Shown in pieces: positions 29,561-39,237 of a stretch of 64,000 nt of DNA. The DNA is from Bacillus sp. RAR_GA_16 (GTDB taxonomy: Bacteria; Bacillota; Bacilli; Bacillales; Guptibacillaceae), in contig NZ_JAIUKZ010000015.1 of NCBI RefSeq assembly GCF_020165985.1, positions 434,001-498,000 on the forward strand, given 5' to 3'. Numbering within the stretch: position 1 is the stretch's first letter; each line of letters begins with the position of its first letter. The notes beneath the pieces were generated by a model that saw nothing but the letters and a program-made list of their open reading frames with translations, ran no database searches and was not told the origin of the DNA. The position numbers and the translations under genes are program-made.

Positions 29561-30511
29561 TTAATACCCCCTATCCGGATCAATAACATTCTTAAAATCA
29601 ATTGTTTTATTTAGATAGTGAACTAAGTTATACTCGAAAATTTCGATCGCTCTAGGTTGATAGTTGTCTGAAATCGCTGAATGGTGTGGCGTAACCGTTA
29701 CATTTTCCATCTTCCAAAACGGGTGAGACGAATCCAATGGTTCGTTTTTAAATACATCCAACACAGCATGAGCAATTTTATTTTCATTTAATGCGTCCAG
29801 AAGATCCTGCTCCTTTACAGTATCTCCTCTACCAATATTAATAAATACGCCTGATGGCTTCATGGCCGAGAATTGTTCCTTTGCAAAATAATGAACCGTT
29901 TCGCTCGTACTCGGTAGTACGCTAATCACGTAATCACATTTCGGTAGCATAGAAAGAAGGTCATCATTTTTATAAATTTCATCAAATTGCTCTACTTGAC
30001 GCCCTGATCGATTCACCCCTAGCGTTTTTATCCGAAAAGCTTTCGCTACTCTTGCAATCTCACTTCCAATGGCGCCAGTTCCAATAATTCCGATCGTGCT
30101 ACCTGTAATTTCGCGTATGGGCGTTTTTTTCTTCCATACTTTCGACGCTTCATTTGCGAAAACTTGCTTTGTGTCCCTTGCAACTTGAAGCATAACGGAG
30201 AGGGTATACTCCGCCATAGGAATGCGGTGAATTCCTCTCGCATTTGTGAGAAGGATACCTTTTTCTTTGATCGCTTGTAACGGCATACGTTCGAGCCCTG
30301 CCGAAAGGACCATTATCCATTTTAACTGGGAAGCTTTCTGAATAAGTGAATCGTTCAAGTCTTCCCCATATGTAACAAGAACTTCAGCTTCAGAAAGATA
30401 CGGTTCCGCTTCTTCCATTGATGAAAAGAACTGGAATGTGAGCTCTGGATAGTTTTCTGTTAAGCGATCTTTAATGGCTGTTCTAAGTTTACCAGTAGAT
30501 AGTACCTTCAT
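29561..30511 (-). CDS. D-isomer-specific 2-hydroxyacid dehydrogenase
   Basis: 316 aa of the D-2-hydroxyacid dehydrogenase superfamily. It has the nucleotide fold GIIGTGAIGSEIARVAKAF and catalytic Arg (INIGRGDTVKEQDLL), Glu (FKNEPLDSSHPF) and His (TPHHSAISD). Substrate is not determinable; phosphoglycerate- or glyoxylate-type reductases are possible. It is transcribed together with the downstream adenosyltransferase. Confidence 0.88.
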   Translation of the reverse strand: MKVLSTGKLRTAIKDRLTENYPELTFQFFSSMEEAEPYLSEAEVLVTYGEDLNDSLIQKASQLKWIMVLSAGLERMPLQAIKEKGILLTNARGIHRIPMAEYTLSVMLQVARDTKQVFANEASKVWKKKTPIREITGSTIGIIGTGAIGSEIARVAKAFRIKTLGVNRSGRQVEQFDEIYKNDDLLSMLPKCDYVISVLPSTSETVHYFAKEQFSAMKPSGVFINIGRGDTVKEQDLLDALNENKIAHAVLDVFKNEPLDSSHPFWKMENVTVTPHHSAISDNYQPRAIEIFEYNLVHYLNKTIDFKNVIDPDRGY

Positions 30512-30598
30512 CTTTTCAACCCTTTCATGAGTTTCTCTAATCTAATTAGAGTATAGCTGAATGAGCCGCTTCATTTAAGCAAAAACCTTTTTGACAAT

Positions 30599-30625
30599 AA
30601 AAAAGAGCGCCGGAAGCGCCCTCAA
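30599..30625 (-). terminator. Terminator of bcp
   Basis: GGGCGC-TTCC-GGCGCTC hairpin followed by T6 on the minus strand, about 75 bases after the bcp stop. Confidence 0.8.
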
Positions 30626-30634
30626 CTGAAGATA

Positions 30635-30680
30635 TGATCTACTATACTCTATGTACGAAAATCCAATGAGTATAGCCAAA
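30635..30680. other. Additional hairpin downstream of bcp
   Basis: CTATACTC and GAGTATAG arms about 25 bases apart, between the bcp stop and its terminator; no assigned role. Confidence 0.4.
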
Positions 30681-30698
30681 TGCCCTGTAGACAAACGT

Positions 30699-31169
30699 TT
30701 AGGATAGGTTTTCTTTTATATAGCTTAATGCAGACTCCACATGATCCTTTACGCGGACTTTGCGCCACTCTTTGACAAGATTTCCTTCTTTATCAATAAC
30801 AAATGTGGACCGAACAATACCCATATATTCTTTACCAAAGTTTTTCTTCAACTGCCATACATCATATGCCTCTGCAGCAGAATGATCCTCATCTGCAAGT
30901 AGAAGAAACGGAAGATCATACTTATCAATGAATTTCTTATGTTTTTCGATAGGATCAGGACTTACGCCCAAAATGACCGTATCCAGTTCTTCAAATCCTT
31001 GAATGTGATCACGAAAATCACATGCCTCCGTCGTACATCCAGGTGTCATATCTTTAGGATAGAAATAAAGCACGACATTTTTCCCTTTATAGTCGGACAG
31101 AGATACCGTTTCTCCTGTGCTTGCTTTCAATTTAAAATCAGGAGCTTTTTCGCCAATTTCAACACTCAT
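30699..31169 (-). CDS. bcp: Thiol peroxidase, bacterioferritin comigratory protein
   Basis: A 156-aa atypical 2-Cys peroxiredoxin that reduces hydrogen peroxide and organic hydroperoxides using thioredoxin. Peroxidatic Cys45 and resolving Cys50 are in PKDMTPGCTTEACDFRD. It corresponds to B. subtilis YgaF near perR and gsaB. The longest ORF begins at 31190, but the ATG at 31169 (MSVEIGEKAPDF) follows AAGGAGG and fits family N termini. No PerR box is seen near it. Confidence 0.95.
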   Translation of the reverse strand: MSVEIGEKAPDFKLKASTGETVSLSDYKGKNVVLYFYPKDMTPGCTTEACDFRDHIQGFEELDTVILGVSPDPIEKHKKFIDKYDLPFLLLADEDHSAAEAYDVWQLKKNFGKEYMGIVRSTFVIDKEGNLVKEWRKVRVKDHVESALSYIKENLS

Positions 31170-31222
31170 TGTTACGCCTCCTTTAATCATCTTAAGTTAA
31201 GCGTAACGAAATTCATTCGAAC

Positions 31223-31654
31223 TTACAACTTCGTGTTTTCTCGATAATCCACAATTGTCGTGACGAAAAACGCAGCCGGCATTAAATAACCAATTAATGC
31301 TTCAATAATCGCAATCCATCTCCCTATTCCAATTGGCGTAAGATCCCCATAACCAACCGATAAAAGTGTGACCGCACTGAAATATAAGACAGACTGCACT
31401 TTTATAAGCGGAGTTAGTGACATATTCGCCAGATCGACTTGCCCTTCTTGTAGAACAGGAATATCAAGGATAATGAGACTTAAATACATACTTCCAAAAG
31501 CAATAATCATCGTTAAGTAAACGAGGAATAGAAGAAACATCTTATAAACAGAAAGAAGACTTCCAGGTACTCTCGTTCTTTTCATAAGAGCAATCATACT
31601 TCTCCCCACGCTAATAATGGCAAGGACAATAGCACAAGTAATCAATAAGAGCAT
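31223..31654 (-). CDS. Two-helix potassium-channel-like protein
   Basis: About 143 aa with three to four hydrophobic segments and a pore region ending in TLLSVGYGDLTPIG. The SVGYGD selectivity filter marks it as an Ion_trans_2 K+ channel of the KcsA type. No RCK/TrkA regulatory domain is attached. A longer start (31669) overlaps the Shine-Dalgarno GAGGTG, so the ATG at 31654 is used. Transcribed alone. Confidence 0.88.
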   Translation of the reverse strand: MLLLITCAIVLAIISVGRSMIALMKRTRVPGSLLSVYKMFLLFLVYLTMIIAFGSMYLSLIILDIPVLQEGQVDLANMSLTPLIKVQSVLYFSAVTLLSVGYGDLTPIGIGRWIAIIEALIGYLMPAAFFVTTIVDYRENTKL

Positions 31655-31706
31655 TAGAAAACACCTCATTATAGGTTTATGAGGCGTTTGTTCATTTTAG
31701 GACGAA

Positions 31707-32327
31707 CTATTTTGAGGCAAGTGTTGTGTAGACAACCATTCTCTCCTCGTGGGTTCCGACATCCCGATTAAATGTCCCTGTACACGTAATTAAATTAAGC
31801 CCTGGTTTAGATCTTGTCCCAAATACTTTCTCAAGAGGCGCTTCATTTCTAGGATAAGATTCAACTGCATGCACTTCGAAATCATAAGCCTTTCCTTTCT
31901 CATCCGTAACGGTAACGATATCTCCAGCTTCTAAATCTCCAAGGTGAAAGAATACCGATGGACCAGTTTTGTTATCAACATGGCCAGCAAGAACGGCATT
32001 TCCGACTTCACCAGGTTTCGCACCAGGCTGATACCACCCAACATTCCGATCATCTTTTGGTACGTCCATTTGCCCATTTGGTAACTGGCCAACATGCTCA
32101 ACGTTAGCATCTACATTTATTGCTGGGATGGACAAGTGCTGAGGAGTAATCCCCTTCACCTCCACCTCATCTGATTCTTCACTCGATGCCCTTACCTCTG
32201 GTGCAACAATCAGTTCAGTTTCTTTATAAGTTCGTACTTCTTTCATTTCATCTGATTGATGAGAAGAAGAGCAGCCTGCCGCTGCTCCTAAAAGTAACAT
32301 ACTTAATAAAAGCATTTTATACGGCAT
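31707..32327 (-). CDS. Class F sortase
   Basis: A 206-aa lipoprotein-like sortase. The N terminus has a lipobox (LLLGAAAGCSSS), then a linker, then the sortase beta-barrel with active-site Cys in NLITCTGTFNRDVG, His in VLAGHVDNKTGPSVF and Arg in HEERMVVYT. Class F sortases are typical of Firmicutes and attach one or few surface proteins. Its likely substrate is the adjacent DUF4397 protein, which ends in an MPQTG sorting signal. Start has AGGAGG. Divergent across the palindrome from the ECF sigma gene. Confidence 0.88.
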   Translation of the reverse strand: MPYKMLLLSMLLLGAAAGCSSSHQSDEMKEVRTYKETELIVAPEVRASSEESDEVEVKGITPQHLSIPAINVDANVEHVGQLPNGQMDVPKDDRNVGWYQPGAKPGEVGNAVLAGHVDNKTGPSVFFHLGDLEAGDIVTVTDEKGKAYDFEVHAVESYPRNEAPLEKVFGTRSKPGLNLITCTGTFNRDVGTHEERMVVYTTLASK

Positions 32328-32351
32328 CTCTGCTCCTCCTTCTACCTAAAC

Positions 32352-33158
32352 TTAAGCTGTTTGCTTCTTACGAAGATAGATTCCAGTTCCTGCAGCTAGA
32401 ATCGCTCCACCTAAAAGTGTCCAAACTACAGTATTCGATGGATCTGCTGTACCGCCCATACCCGTTTGCGGCATTTCAGAAGGCATATTTGTCGCATCAA
32501 CCATCGGCCACGCTTCAAGCGTTGGTTCACCTTCTACAAGACCGATAGCATATACCGAATATACATATCCTTCTTTCAATTCCACACCAGGGATTTCAAG
32601 AACTACGTCTTCAGATCCCGCTGGTCGAACTTCAAGATCAACAGTCATAGGATCAACTTCTGCATAATCAGAGGTTGATTTAAATGCCACATCGGAGAAA
32701 AGGACATCGCCATCTTTAACGGCTACATCTACATTAGGTGCATCTGGAGAAGCATGTACCACTCTTACTTTTGCTTTTCCTTCAGAAGCTTCCATATCAT
32801 CGCTTAAAGCCCAAAGAGAGATGCTATCTAGTTTACCGACAGCTGCAGCAGAGTATTTCATTCCTTCTTCTAGTGTTACTGACTGACTGATAACAGGCTC
32901 CCCTTCACCATTCTCCCCCGCTGGGAATACTTCAATTTCGTGGTCGCCTGCTGGAAGTGCCATGTAATCTGTTGCCTGCTTATATTCAGCACCTTCGACT
33001 ACTGCCTCACCATCCACATACACATCAACTGCAGGTGCATCTGGAGAAGCATGGATCACACGTACCATCGCTTCGTGATTATCCGCAAACGCTGTTCCTC
33101 CAATAATTCCAAACATCATAACCATTGCAACCGCAGCTGCCATAAACTTCCTAAGCAT
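32352..33158 (-). CDS. Surface protein with two DUF4397 domains and an MPQTG sorting signal
   Basis: About 268 aa, with a signal peptide (FMAAAVAMVMMFGIIGGTAFA), two DUF4397 domains, each with the signature RVIHASPDAPxVDVYVDG (around residues 28 and 130), an acidic linker, then MPQTGMGG, a hydrophobic helix (VVWTLLGGAILAAGTGIYL) and a basic tail RKKQTA. This is a sortase-type cell-wall anchor. It lies 24 bases upstream of the sortase gene in one transcript. Start at ATG 33158 (MLRKF) follows AGGGGAG; GTG at 33167 is less well spaced. The role of the displayed domain is unknown. Confidence 0.88.
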   Translation of the reverse strand: MLRKFMAAAVAMVMMFGIIGGTAFADNHEAMVRVIHASPDAPAVDVYVDGEAVVEGAEYKQATDYMALPAGDHEIEVFPAGENGEGEPVISQSVTLEEGMKYSAAAVGKLDSISLWALSDDMEASEGKAKVRVVHASPDAPNVDVAVKDGDVLFSDVAFKSTSDYAEVDPMTVDLEVRPAGSEDVVLEIPGVELKEGYVYSVYAIGLVEGEPTLEAWPMVDATNMPSEMPQTGMGGTADPSNTVVWTLLGGAILAAGTGIYLRKKQTA

Positions 33159-33185
33159 TCCATCCACTCCCCTTATTGAATTTTT

Positions 33186-33203
33186 GTTATACTTTTGTAT
33201 AAC
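33186..33203. promoter_or_regulatory. Palindromic operator-like site
   Basis: GTTATAC-TTTT-GTATAAC, perfect 7-bp arms, 30-45 bases before the DUF4397 start and in the divergent region with the sigma gene. Confidence 0.45.
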
Positions 33204-33327
33204 CTTTGTTCACTTGTTAATACGACAATTTTTTTGCATTTGGATCACTTTTTTTACACTTTAATTGTTTTTATTTCGAATTCAAGGGAATAGAGCAACT
33301 AGAATAGCTCGGAGGAGGAATTGACGA

Positions 33328-33873
33328 ATGAGTAAAGGCAATTATGCGATTGCTTACTGGGATAATGAGAACGAAGAGCATTTTAAAGTCTTTTGTATTG
33401 AAAACCATCAGACGCTTTTACGAATCGCCTGTCGCATAGTCAATGACCAGCAAATTGCCGAAGAAATCGTTCAGGATGTTTATTTAGAAGTGTGGAACAA
33501 GCGAACGCAATTCCAGTCTGCCAAAGGAAAGCTTTCTTCATGGGTAAGCCAGATTACACGAAACCGAGCCATTGATCGGATAAAAAAAGAACAGCGGCAT
33601 TTTAAAGAAACGGTTGTAGAAGACCATCATTTAGTCGATAGAAACGTTTATGTGCACGAAGACTTCGGAACGAAAGAAATGGTATATAGAGCCTTACATT
33701 CATTAAAAACAGAGCAACAAGAGATCCTAAAACTTATCTATATCGATGGGTATAGTCAGGCAGAAGTAGCTACCAAGAAAAACATCCCTCTTGGTACTGT
33801 AAAAAGTCGCACAAGACTGGGGATAAAAAAGTTAAAAGAAACAGTCGATACTTCTCTTCTAGAAATGGTATAG
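33328..33873 (+). CDS. ECF-type sigma-70 factor
   Basis: A 181-aa RNA polymerase sigma factor with region 2 (LRIACRIVNDQQIAEEIVQDVYLEVW) and region 4 (QQEILKLIYIDGYSQAEVATKKNIPLGTVKSRTRLG). ECF factors usually pair with an anti-sigma factor gene, and none follows: the next feature is a terminator. It is divergent from the DUF4397-sortase unit, suggesting it controls it or is co-regulated. Start ATG follows GGAGGAGG. Likely responds to an envelope cue by an unknown route. Confidence 0.87.
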   Translation: MSKGNYAIAYWDNENEEHFKVFCIENHQTLLRIACRIVNDQQIAEEIVQDVYLEVWNKRTQFQSAKGKLSSWVSQITRNRAIDRIKKEQRHFKETVVEDHHLVDRNVYVHEDFGTKEMVYRALHSLKTEQQEILKLIYIDGYSQAEVATKKNIPLGTVKSRTRLGIKKLKETVDTSLLEMV

Positions 33874-33881
33874 CCATAAAT

Positions 33882-33913
33882 AAAAGTCCAGAGGGAATCC
33901 CTCTGGACTTTTA
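33882..33913. terminator. Bidirectional terminator
   Basis: AAAAGTCCAGAGGG-AAT-CCCTCTGGACTTTT, between the sigma gene and the ABC-2 exporter operon. Confidence 0.9.
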
Positions 33914-34696
33914 ATTGCCGGCACCTCGATACTTTGTGACACCAATATTCCACATAAAAATCGCAAAACCAAAAAAGACTGCACCCATCACCGGCGTGAG
34001 AAAAGCGTAACCATACCATTCTTCGCGACCTAAGAAATAGGCTGATGGATAAACACCAACAAAAGCAAACGGTAAAATCCACGTTAATACAAAGCGAATG
34101 ACTTTATTGTAGATATCAACCGGATATCTCCCATAGTTTCCGATATTGTACATCATTGGCATAATGCTTGTTCTGCTATCGGACCAAAAACTAATGCTTG
34201 CTAATAGAATAAAAATACCAGCATAAACAAATGCACCGCCTAAAACCATAAAGAGAAATACAACAGGGTCATACCAGGATAGGGATAGATCAAGACGACT
34301 TCCTGCATAGATCATCACAGCGATACCAGTTAGTACCCCAAACAATGATTCAAGCTCCATTCGTTCTAAAATAATTTGAAATAAACTATGAACGGGTCTT
34401 GTTAGAATCCGATCCATTTCTCCTTTAACGATGTACCTTTCATTGAAATCCCAAATATTAAAGAATGCGCCAAAGATAGCAAAAGGAACAAGGAAAAATC
34501 CATAAATAAAAATAATTTCATCCTTCGACCAGCCGCTCAACATATTGGTATGTCCAAAGACAACAAGAATAAAAATAAGGTTGACCGCCTGGAACAATAA
34601 ATCAGACATAATTTCCATTAGCATATCGACACGATACGTTAGTCTTGTTTTCATATATTGCGAGACATATAAAAAGAAAATACTAGTATGTTTCAT
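33911..34696 (-). CDS. ABC-2 family permease (second)
   Basis: A 261-aa six-helix permease of the ABC2_membrane_6 (DUF990) type. It lies downstream of the other permease, only three bases apart, as in many two-permease exporters paired with a single ATPase. Function is unknown; drug, sodium or glycan-intermediate export are all possible. It ends at the bidirectional terminator. Confidence 0.85.
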   Translation of the reverse strand: MKHTSIFFLYVSQYMKTRLTYRVDMLMEIMSDLLFQAVNLIFILVVFGHTNMLSGWSKDEIIFIYGFFLVPFAIFGAFFNIWDFNERYIVKGEMDRILTRPVHSLFQIILERMELESLFGVLTGIAVMIYAGSRLDLSLSWYDPVVFLFMVLGGAFVYAGIFILLASISFWSDSRTSIMPMMYNIGNYGRYPVDIYNKVIRFVLTWILPFAFVGVYPSAYFLGREEWYGYAFLTPVMGAVFFGFAIFMWNIGVTKYRGAGN

Positions 34697-34699
34697 CTG

Positions 34700-35491
34700 T
34701 CACCCTCCCTGCACAATCAAGCGTTTTTTGGCAATGACCCATAGCGCTTGAATTGGAAGAATCAAAATAACCGCCCAGACTAGCTGGAAAAGAATCGCCT
34801 CCCAAACCGCACTCCCAGTAAAACCTTCTGTAAAGATCATACTTGGAATATAGCTAATGGCCTGGAACGGAAGAAAGTCCATGACAGACTGGGCCCAACC
34901 TGGGTAGAAACTAATTGGAAGTAATAACCCCGAGAACAAATCGATGACAACGCGTTTTGCTCGAATCAGTCCATCGTTGTTAAAGAAGAAAAAGGTGAGA
35001 ACACCAGTCAGTAAATTTATCTGCGTATTCACAATAAAACTTAGAATAATAGCAACCATAAAGAACATCCACGTCGAGAATGCAGCCGAAAACTCAATCG
35101 GGAAAACGAGACTAACAATAATCATCCCAGGAATTGAGAAGAAGCTTAATCTAAAGATCCCCTCTCCAAGTCCCTGCATCGTCTTCATGATTAAATAGTG
35201 ATAGGGGCGTATAAATTCAACTGCCACCTTCCCCTCTTTAATCTCCTGAGCAATTTCTCGATCAATGTTATTAAAATAAAAAGCTCTTGCCATCCATGCC
35301 ACAGCAACATAGGTCGTCATCTGAATCACGGATAGCCCTTCAATTTCTCCTTTTCCACCATAAATCGCATTCCACAAAAAGTAGTATGCTCCGATATTAA
35401 TGCTATAAATTAAGATTCCACTATAATAATTCGTTCGATAGGCAAGCATCATTAAGAAACGAACTCGAATCATCTCAAGATACTTACCCAT
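34700..35491 (-). CDS. ABC-2 family permease (first)
   Basis: A 263-aa six-helix permease of the same ABC2_membrane_6 type. It overlaps the upstream ATPase gene by eight bases, implying coupled translation and forming a three-gene exporter. Sequence is intact. Substrate unknown. Confidence 0.85.
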   Translation of the reverse strand: MGKYLEMIRVRFLMMLAYRTNYYSGILIYSINIGAYYFLWNAIYGGKGEIEGLSVIQMTTYVAVAWMARAFYFNNIDREIAQEIKEGKVAVEFIRPYHYLIMKTMQGLGEGIFRLSFFSIPGMIIVSLVFPIEFSAAFSTWMFFMVAIILSFIVNTQINLLTGVLTFFFFNNDGLIRAKRVVIDLFSGLLLPISFYPGWAQSVMDFLPFQAISYIPSMIFTEGFTGSAVWEAILFQLVWAVILILPIQALWVIAKKRLIVQGG

Positions 35492-36498
35492 TTAGCATAC
35501 CTTCTTCATAAATATTCCGGATAATTTCTTCCGTCGATATTTCATGAATTTTAATATCCGTAATTCGATTTGCTGCCACAACTCGACCGATCACTTCAGA
35601 AATCACGTGTTCCTCGTTGATTACATTCGCAATCCATACGTTTTCTCGATCACCTTTTGTCCATTCTGCTTGGAGTTCTTTCAATAAAGGTTGAAGTTGT
35701 TCACCACTAACCTGTTCACCAAACTGAAATTCAATTTGCTTCCCTTCTCCCCAATTTGAACGAAGCTTCGCAAGCTCGCCGTCATAAATAATCTGTCCTT
35801 CATCAAGCATGACAACTCGATCACATAAGGCTTCAATATCTGTAAGGTCATGAGTGGTAAGTAAGATTGTAGTCTTATATTTTTCGTTAATCTCTTTTAA
35901 GAAATTACGAATTTTTAACTTTACAAGGACATCGAGACCAATAGTTGGTTCATCAAGAAATAAAAGCTTTGGATTATGAAGAAGTGCTGCTGCTAATTCA
36001 CACCGCATACGTTGACCTAGCGATAATTTTCTCACGGGCTTATCCAGCAACGGGCCAATATCAAGCGATTCAATGACGTGATTCATATGTTCGTTATAGA
36101 CATCATCCGGCACATTATAGACTTTCTTAAGCAAACGAAACGATTCTTGTACGGCAATATCCCACCATAATTGAGAACGCTGACCAAACACAACGCCAAT
36201 CGAACGAACAAACTTCTCACGTTCTTTATGTGGAATCCATTCCGTTCACTCGAACAGTCCCAGAAGTCGGAGTTAAAATGCCAGTTAGCATTTTAATACT
36301 CGTTGACTTTCCAGCACCATTTTCACCGATATACCCTACCATTTCCCCTTCATTAACAGTAAACGATATATCTTTTACGGCAGAAATCACTTTATAATTA
36401 CGCGTAAACAGATCTCGAAACGCTCCTTTTAAGCCCGAACGGCTTGAATGAGATTTAAAATCCTTACGCAATGACTGCACATCAATAACCTTTTCCAT
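35484..36498 (-). pseudogene. ABC transporter ATPase of the ABC-2 exporter, interrupted by a one-base frameshift
   Basis: Two overlapping frames encode one ATPase of about 335 aa. Frame one has the N terminus and Walker A (GENGAGKSTSIKML) and ends VNGMDST-stop. Frame two resumes at HKEREKFVRSIGVVFGQ and carries the signature KLSLGQRMRCELAAA, Walker B LLFLDEPTIGLD and H-loop THDL. The junction reads ATGGATTCCACAT; removing one base gives GMDPHKERE, the expected family sequence. The permease genes are intact, so error or recent mutation is plausible. Start ATG after AAAGGAGG. Confidence 0.88.
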
Positions 36499-36646
36499 TC
36501 GTTATCCTCCTTTTTACACACCAACTTAGTTTACAAGAGCCACTCCTATTAAACAATCATTGCGCTTAAGTGCAAGGGGGAATAGTGTTTTGTTCCACTC
36601 TACTCATGCTACAATGGATAGGAACAAGTAAGACTAGGAGGTTAAT

Positions 36647-37939
36647 ATGAATTTCACGAAATCAGAACAATACCATAAAGAATCACTTGATATTATGCTA
36701 GGTGGCGTCAACAGTCCATCTCGTTCCTACAAAGGTGTCGGTGGCGGCACGCCAGTTTTCATGGAAAAGGCGAAAGGCCCTTATTTCTGGGATGTGGATG
36801 GCAATAAGTACATAGACTACCTTGCCGCCTATGGACCGATTATTACTGGACATGCTCATCCTCATATTACAAAAGCCATTACAACAGCGGCAGAGAATGG
36901 CGTCTTATACGGCACTCCTACTGTTTTAGAGAACCGTTTTGGGGCTATGCTTCAAGATGCCATTCCATCTCTTGAACGCGTTCGATTTGTAAACTCCGGC
37001 ACAGAAGCTGTGATGACTACCATTCGTGTCGCAAGAGCTTATACAGGTCGCAACAAAATTGTAAAATTCGCTGGTTGCTACCATGGACACTCCGATCTTG
37101 TACTGGTGGCTGCTGGTTCTGGTCCTGCTACGCTTGGAAGTCCTGATTCAGCAGGCGTTCCGAAAAGCATTGCTAGAGAAGTGATTACTGTCCCTTTTAA
37201 TGACATTGAAGCTTATAAAGAAGCGATGGATAAATGGGGAGATGAAGTTGCAGGCGTACTCGTCGAGCCAATTGTTGGGAATTTCGGCATTGTTGAACCA
37301 GAAGACGGTTTCTTAGAACAAGTGAACGAAATTACCCATCAACATGGAGCACTCGTTATCTATGATGAAGTGATTACGGCGTTCCGATTTATGTACGGCG
37401 GAGCACAAAACTTACTTGGTGTCGAACCAGATATGACGGCATTAGGGAAAATCATCGGTGGAGGACTTCCAATCGGAGCATATGGCGGTAAGCGCGAGAT
37501 TATGGAACACGTCGCCCCACTTGGACCAGCCTATCAAGCAGGAACAATGGCAGGGAATCCCGCTTCGATTTCTGCTGGAATAGCTTGTCTTGAGGTTCTT
37601 CAAGAAGAAGGTGTTTATGATCAGTTAGACAAACTAGGAGAGCGACTTGAATCTGGTATCCATCAACATGCCAAAGATGCCGGTATCCAAATTACTATTA
37701 ATCGTCTTAAAGGAGCTCTTACCGTCTACTTTAATGATGAAAAAGTAGTCAATTACAAACAGGCTGAGGATTCAGATGGTGAGAAATTTGCTCGCTTCTT
37801 TAAACTGATGTTGAATGAAGGCATTAACCTTGCACCTTCTAAGTACGAGGCGTGGTTCCTCACAACAGAACACACCGAAAAAGACATTGATGAAACGCTT
37901 GAAGCCGTGAAACGTGTCTTCCAACAAATGGCGGAATAA
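36647..37939 (+). CDS. gsaB: Glutamate-1-semialdehyde 2,1-aminomutase
   Basis: A 430-aa PLP enzyme that converts glutamate-1-semialdehyde to 5-aminolevulinate, the haem precursor. The PLP lysine is K268 in [36 protein letters not shown] and YHGHSD are conserved. B. subtilis has this second copy (GsaB) in the same position near ygaE and bcp, separate from the hemL operon. Start ATG follows AGGAGG. In this neighbourhood, haem synthesis and peroxide sensing by PerR lie close, as in B. subtilis. Confidence 0.95.
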   Translation: MNFTKSEQYHKESLDIMLGGVNSPSRSYKGVGGGTPVFMEKAKGPYFWDVDGNKYIDYLAAYGPIITGHAHPHITKAITTAAENGVLYGTPTVLENRFGAMLQDAIPSLERVRFVNSGTEAVMTTIRVARAYTGRNKIVKFAGCYHGHSDLVLVAAGSGPATLGSPDSAGVPKSIAREVITVPFNDIEAYKEAMDKWGDEVAGVLVEPIVGNFGIVEPEDGFLEQVNEITHQHGALVIYDEVITAFRFMYGGAQNLLGVEPDMTALGKIIGGGLPIGAYGGKREIMEHVAPLGPAYQAGTMAGNPASISAGIACLEVLQEEGVYDQLDKLGERLESGIHQHAKDAGIQITINRLKGALTVYFNDEKVVNYKQAEDSDGEKFARFFKLMLNEGINLAPSKYEAWFLTTEHTEKDIDETLEAVKRVFQQMAE

Positions 37940-37949
37940 AAAGAGACAA

Positions 37950-37983
37950 AGACAGAGTGAGCACCTTCATTCTGTCTTTTCTA
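37950..37983 (+). terminator. Terminator of gsaB
   Basis: AAAGACAGA arms around a 14-base loop, then CTTTT. Confidence 0.65.
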
Positions 37984-38121
37984 CTATCTTTGGTTTTATT
38001 TGAAATAAGGCTTGCTATCCAATCCATTCCGATGTATAACTAGAACGTCTCATATGTTTAAAAGAAGAAATAGAGGATAATCTCTATACTAAAAGTACTC
38101 GACGAAAGGACTTAGAATCGA

Positions 38122-39204
38122 ATGAAGTTTGGTGCCCGTATTTTTAAAACAGGGCTTGCGATTACTCTCGCACTTTATATTGCCACATGGCTTGGACTAG
38201 AGCCACCGACCTTTGCTGGGGTAGCTGCATTGTTTGCCATTCAGCCATCCATCTACAGATCTTATCAAACCATTATCGATCAGTTTCAATCAAACATCAT
38301 CGGAGCCCTACTTGCCGTTGTGCTCGTTTTGCTATTTGGAAATCAGCCAATCGTAATTGGTTTAGGGGCAATCATTATTATCGCCATCAACATTAAACTA
38401 AAAATAGAAAGCACCATCCCCCTTGCAATCGTGACTGTCATTTTAATCATGAATGCGCCTCAGGAGGAATTTATCACCTTTGCAGCAAACCGCTTCTTAG
38501 TGATTATGGTTGGTGTCGTAAGCTCTTTCTGTGTAAACTTAGTTTTCGTTCCACCAAAATATGAAACGAAATTATTCCATAAAATCGTAAGCAATACAGA
38601 ATACATTTCACAGTGGATCAGGCTTGCTACTCGAAATGATGCCGAACACAAAGTATTAAAAGAGAACTTAATTAAACTAAAAGAAGACACCGTTAAAAGT
38701 GATCAGTATTTTCTTCTCTTTAAAGAAGAGCGTACGTATTTTAAGCGAAGAGATTTTGTGAAAGCTCGAAAGCTCGTTCTGTTCAGACAGATGATTGCTA
38801 CAACAGAAAAGTCGCTCGCTATTCTAAAAATGCTAGATCAACTTGATGTTAAGATACTCATTATGCCTGATGAAGTTAGAAAGATGATTCAAACTCACCT
38901 CGATGAGCTTACAAATTACCATGAACGAATCCATTTGAAATATATCGGAAAAGTAAGAAACCAATCTCCTGAGGAAATGTTAAATACGGTTGGATCTGGG
39001 GAAACGACTTTAACCGAACGCTATGTGGACTTATACGAAAATGGTGAATGTAATCGCGAGCTATGGATGACCATCTTCCCACTAATCGGGATGATCATTG
39101 ACTATCATGATCAACTTGAACACCTTGATTTACTAGTCGATAGCTTTCACTCCTATCATCAGGAAGAAAATGAAGTCGACATTCAAGAACTTCATGCCAA
39201 ATAA
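38122..39204 (+). CDS. ygaE: Aromatic acid exporter-family membrane protein YgaE
   Basis: A 360-aa protein with four to five N-terminal transmembrane helices and a large cytoplasmic C-terminal domain (ArAE_1 type). It corresponds to B. subtilis YgaE by position after gsaB and by length. The family is related to bacterial aromatic acid efflux proteins, but transport by this subfamily is not shown. The start ATG lies after GAAAGGA with loose spacing. Confidence 0.85.
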   Translation: MKFGARIFKTGLAITLALYIATWLGLEPPTFAGVAALFAIQPSIYRSYQTIIDQFQSNIIGALLAVVLVLLFGNQPIVIGLGAIIIIAINIKLKIESTIPLAIVTVILIMNAPQEEFITFAANRFLVIMVGVVSSFCVNLVFVPPKYETKLFHKIVSNTEYISQWIRLATRNDAEHKVLKENLIKLKEDTVKSDQYFLLFKEERTYFKRRDFVKARKLVLFRQMIATTEKSLAILKMLDQLDVKILIMPDEVRKMIQTHLDELTNYHERIHLKYIGKVRNQSPEEMLNTVGSGETTLTERYVDLYENGECNRELWMTIFPLIGMIIDYHDQLEHLDLLVDSFHSYHQEENEVDIQELHAK

Positions 39205-39237
39205 AAAAATCAGCCGAATCGGCTGATTTTTTTATTT
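39203..39237. terminator. Bidirectional terminator
   Basis: AAAAAAATCAGCCGAT-rich stem with T7 on both strands; shared by ygaE and the oligopeptide transport operon. Confidence 0.9.
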
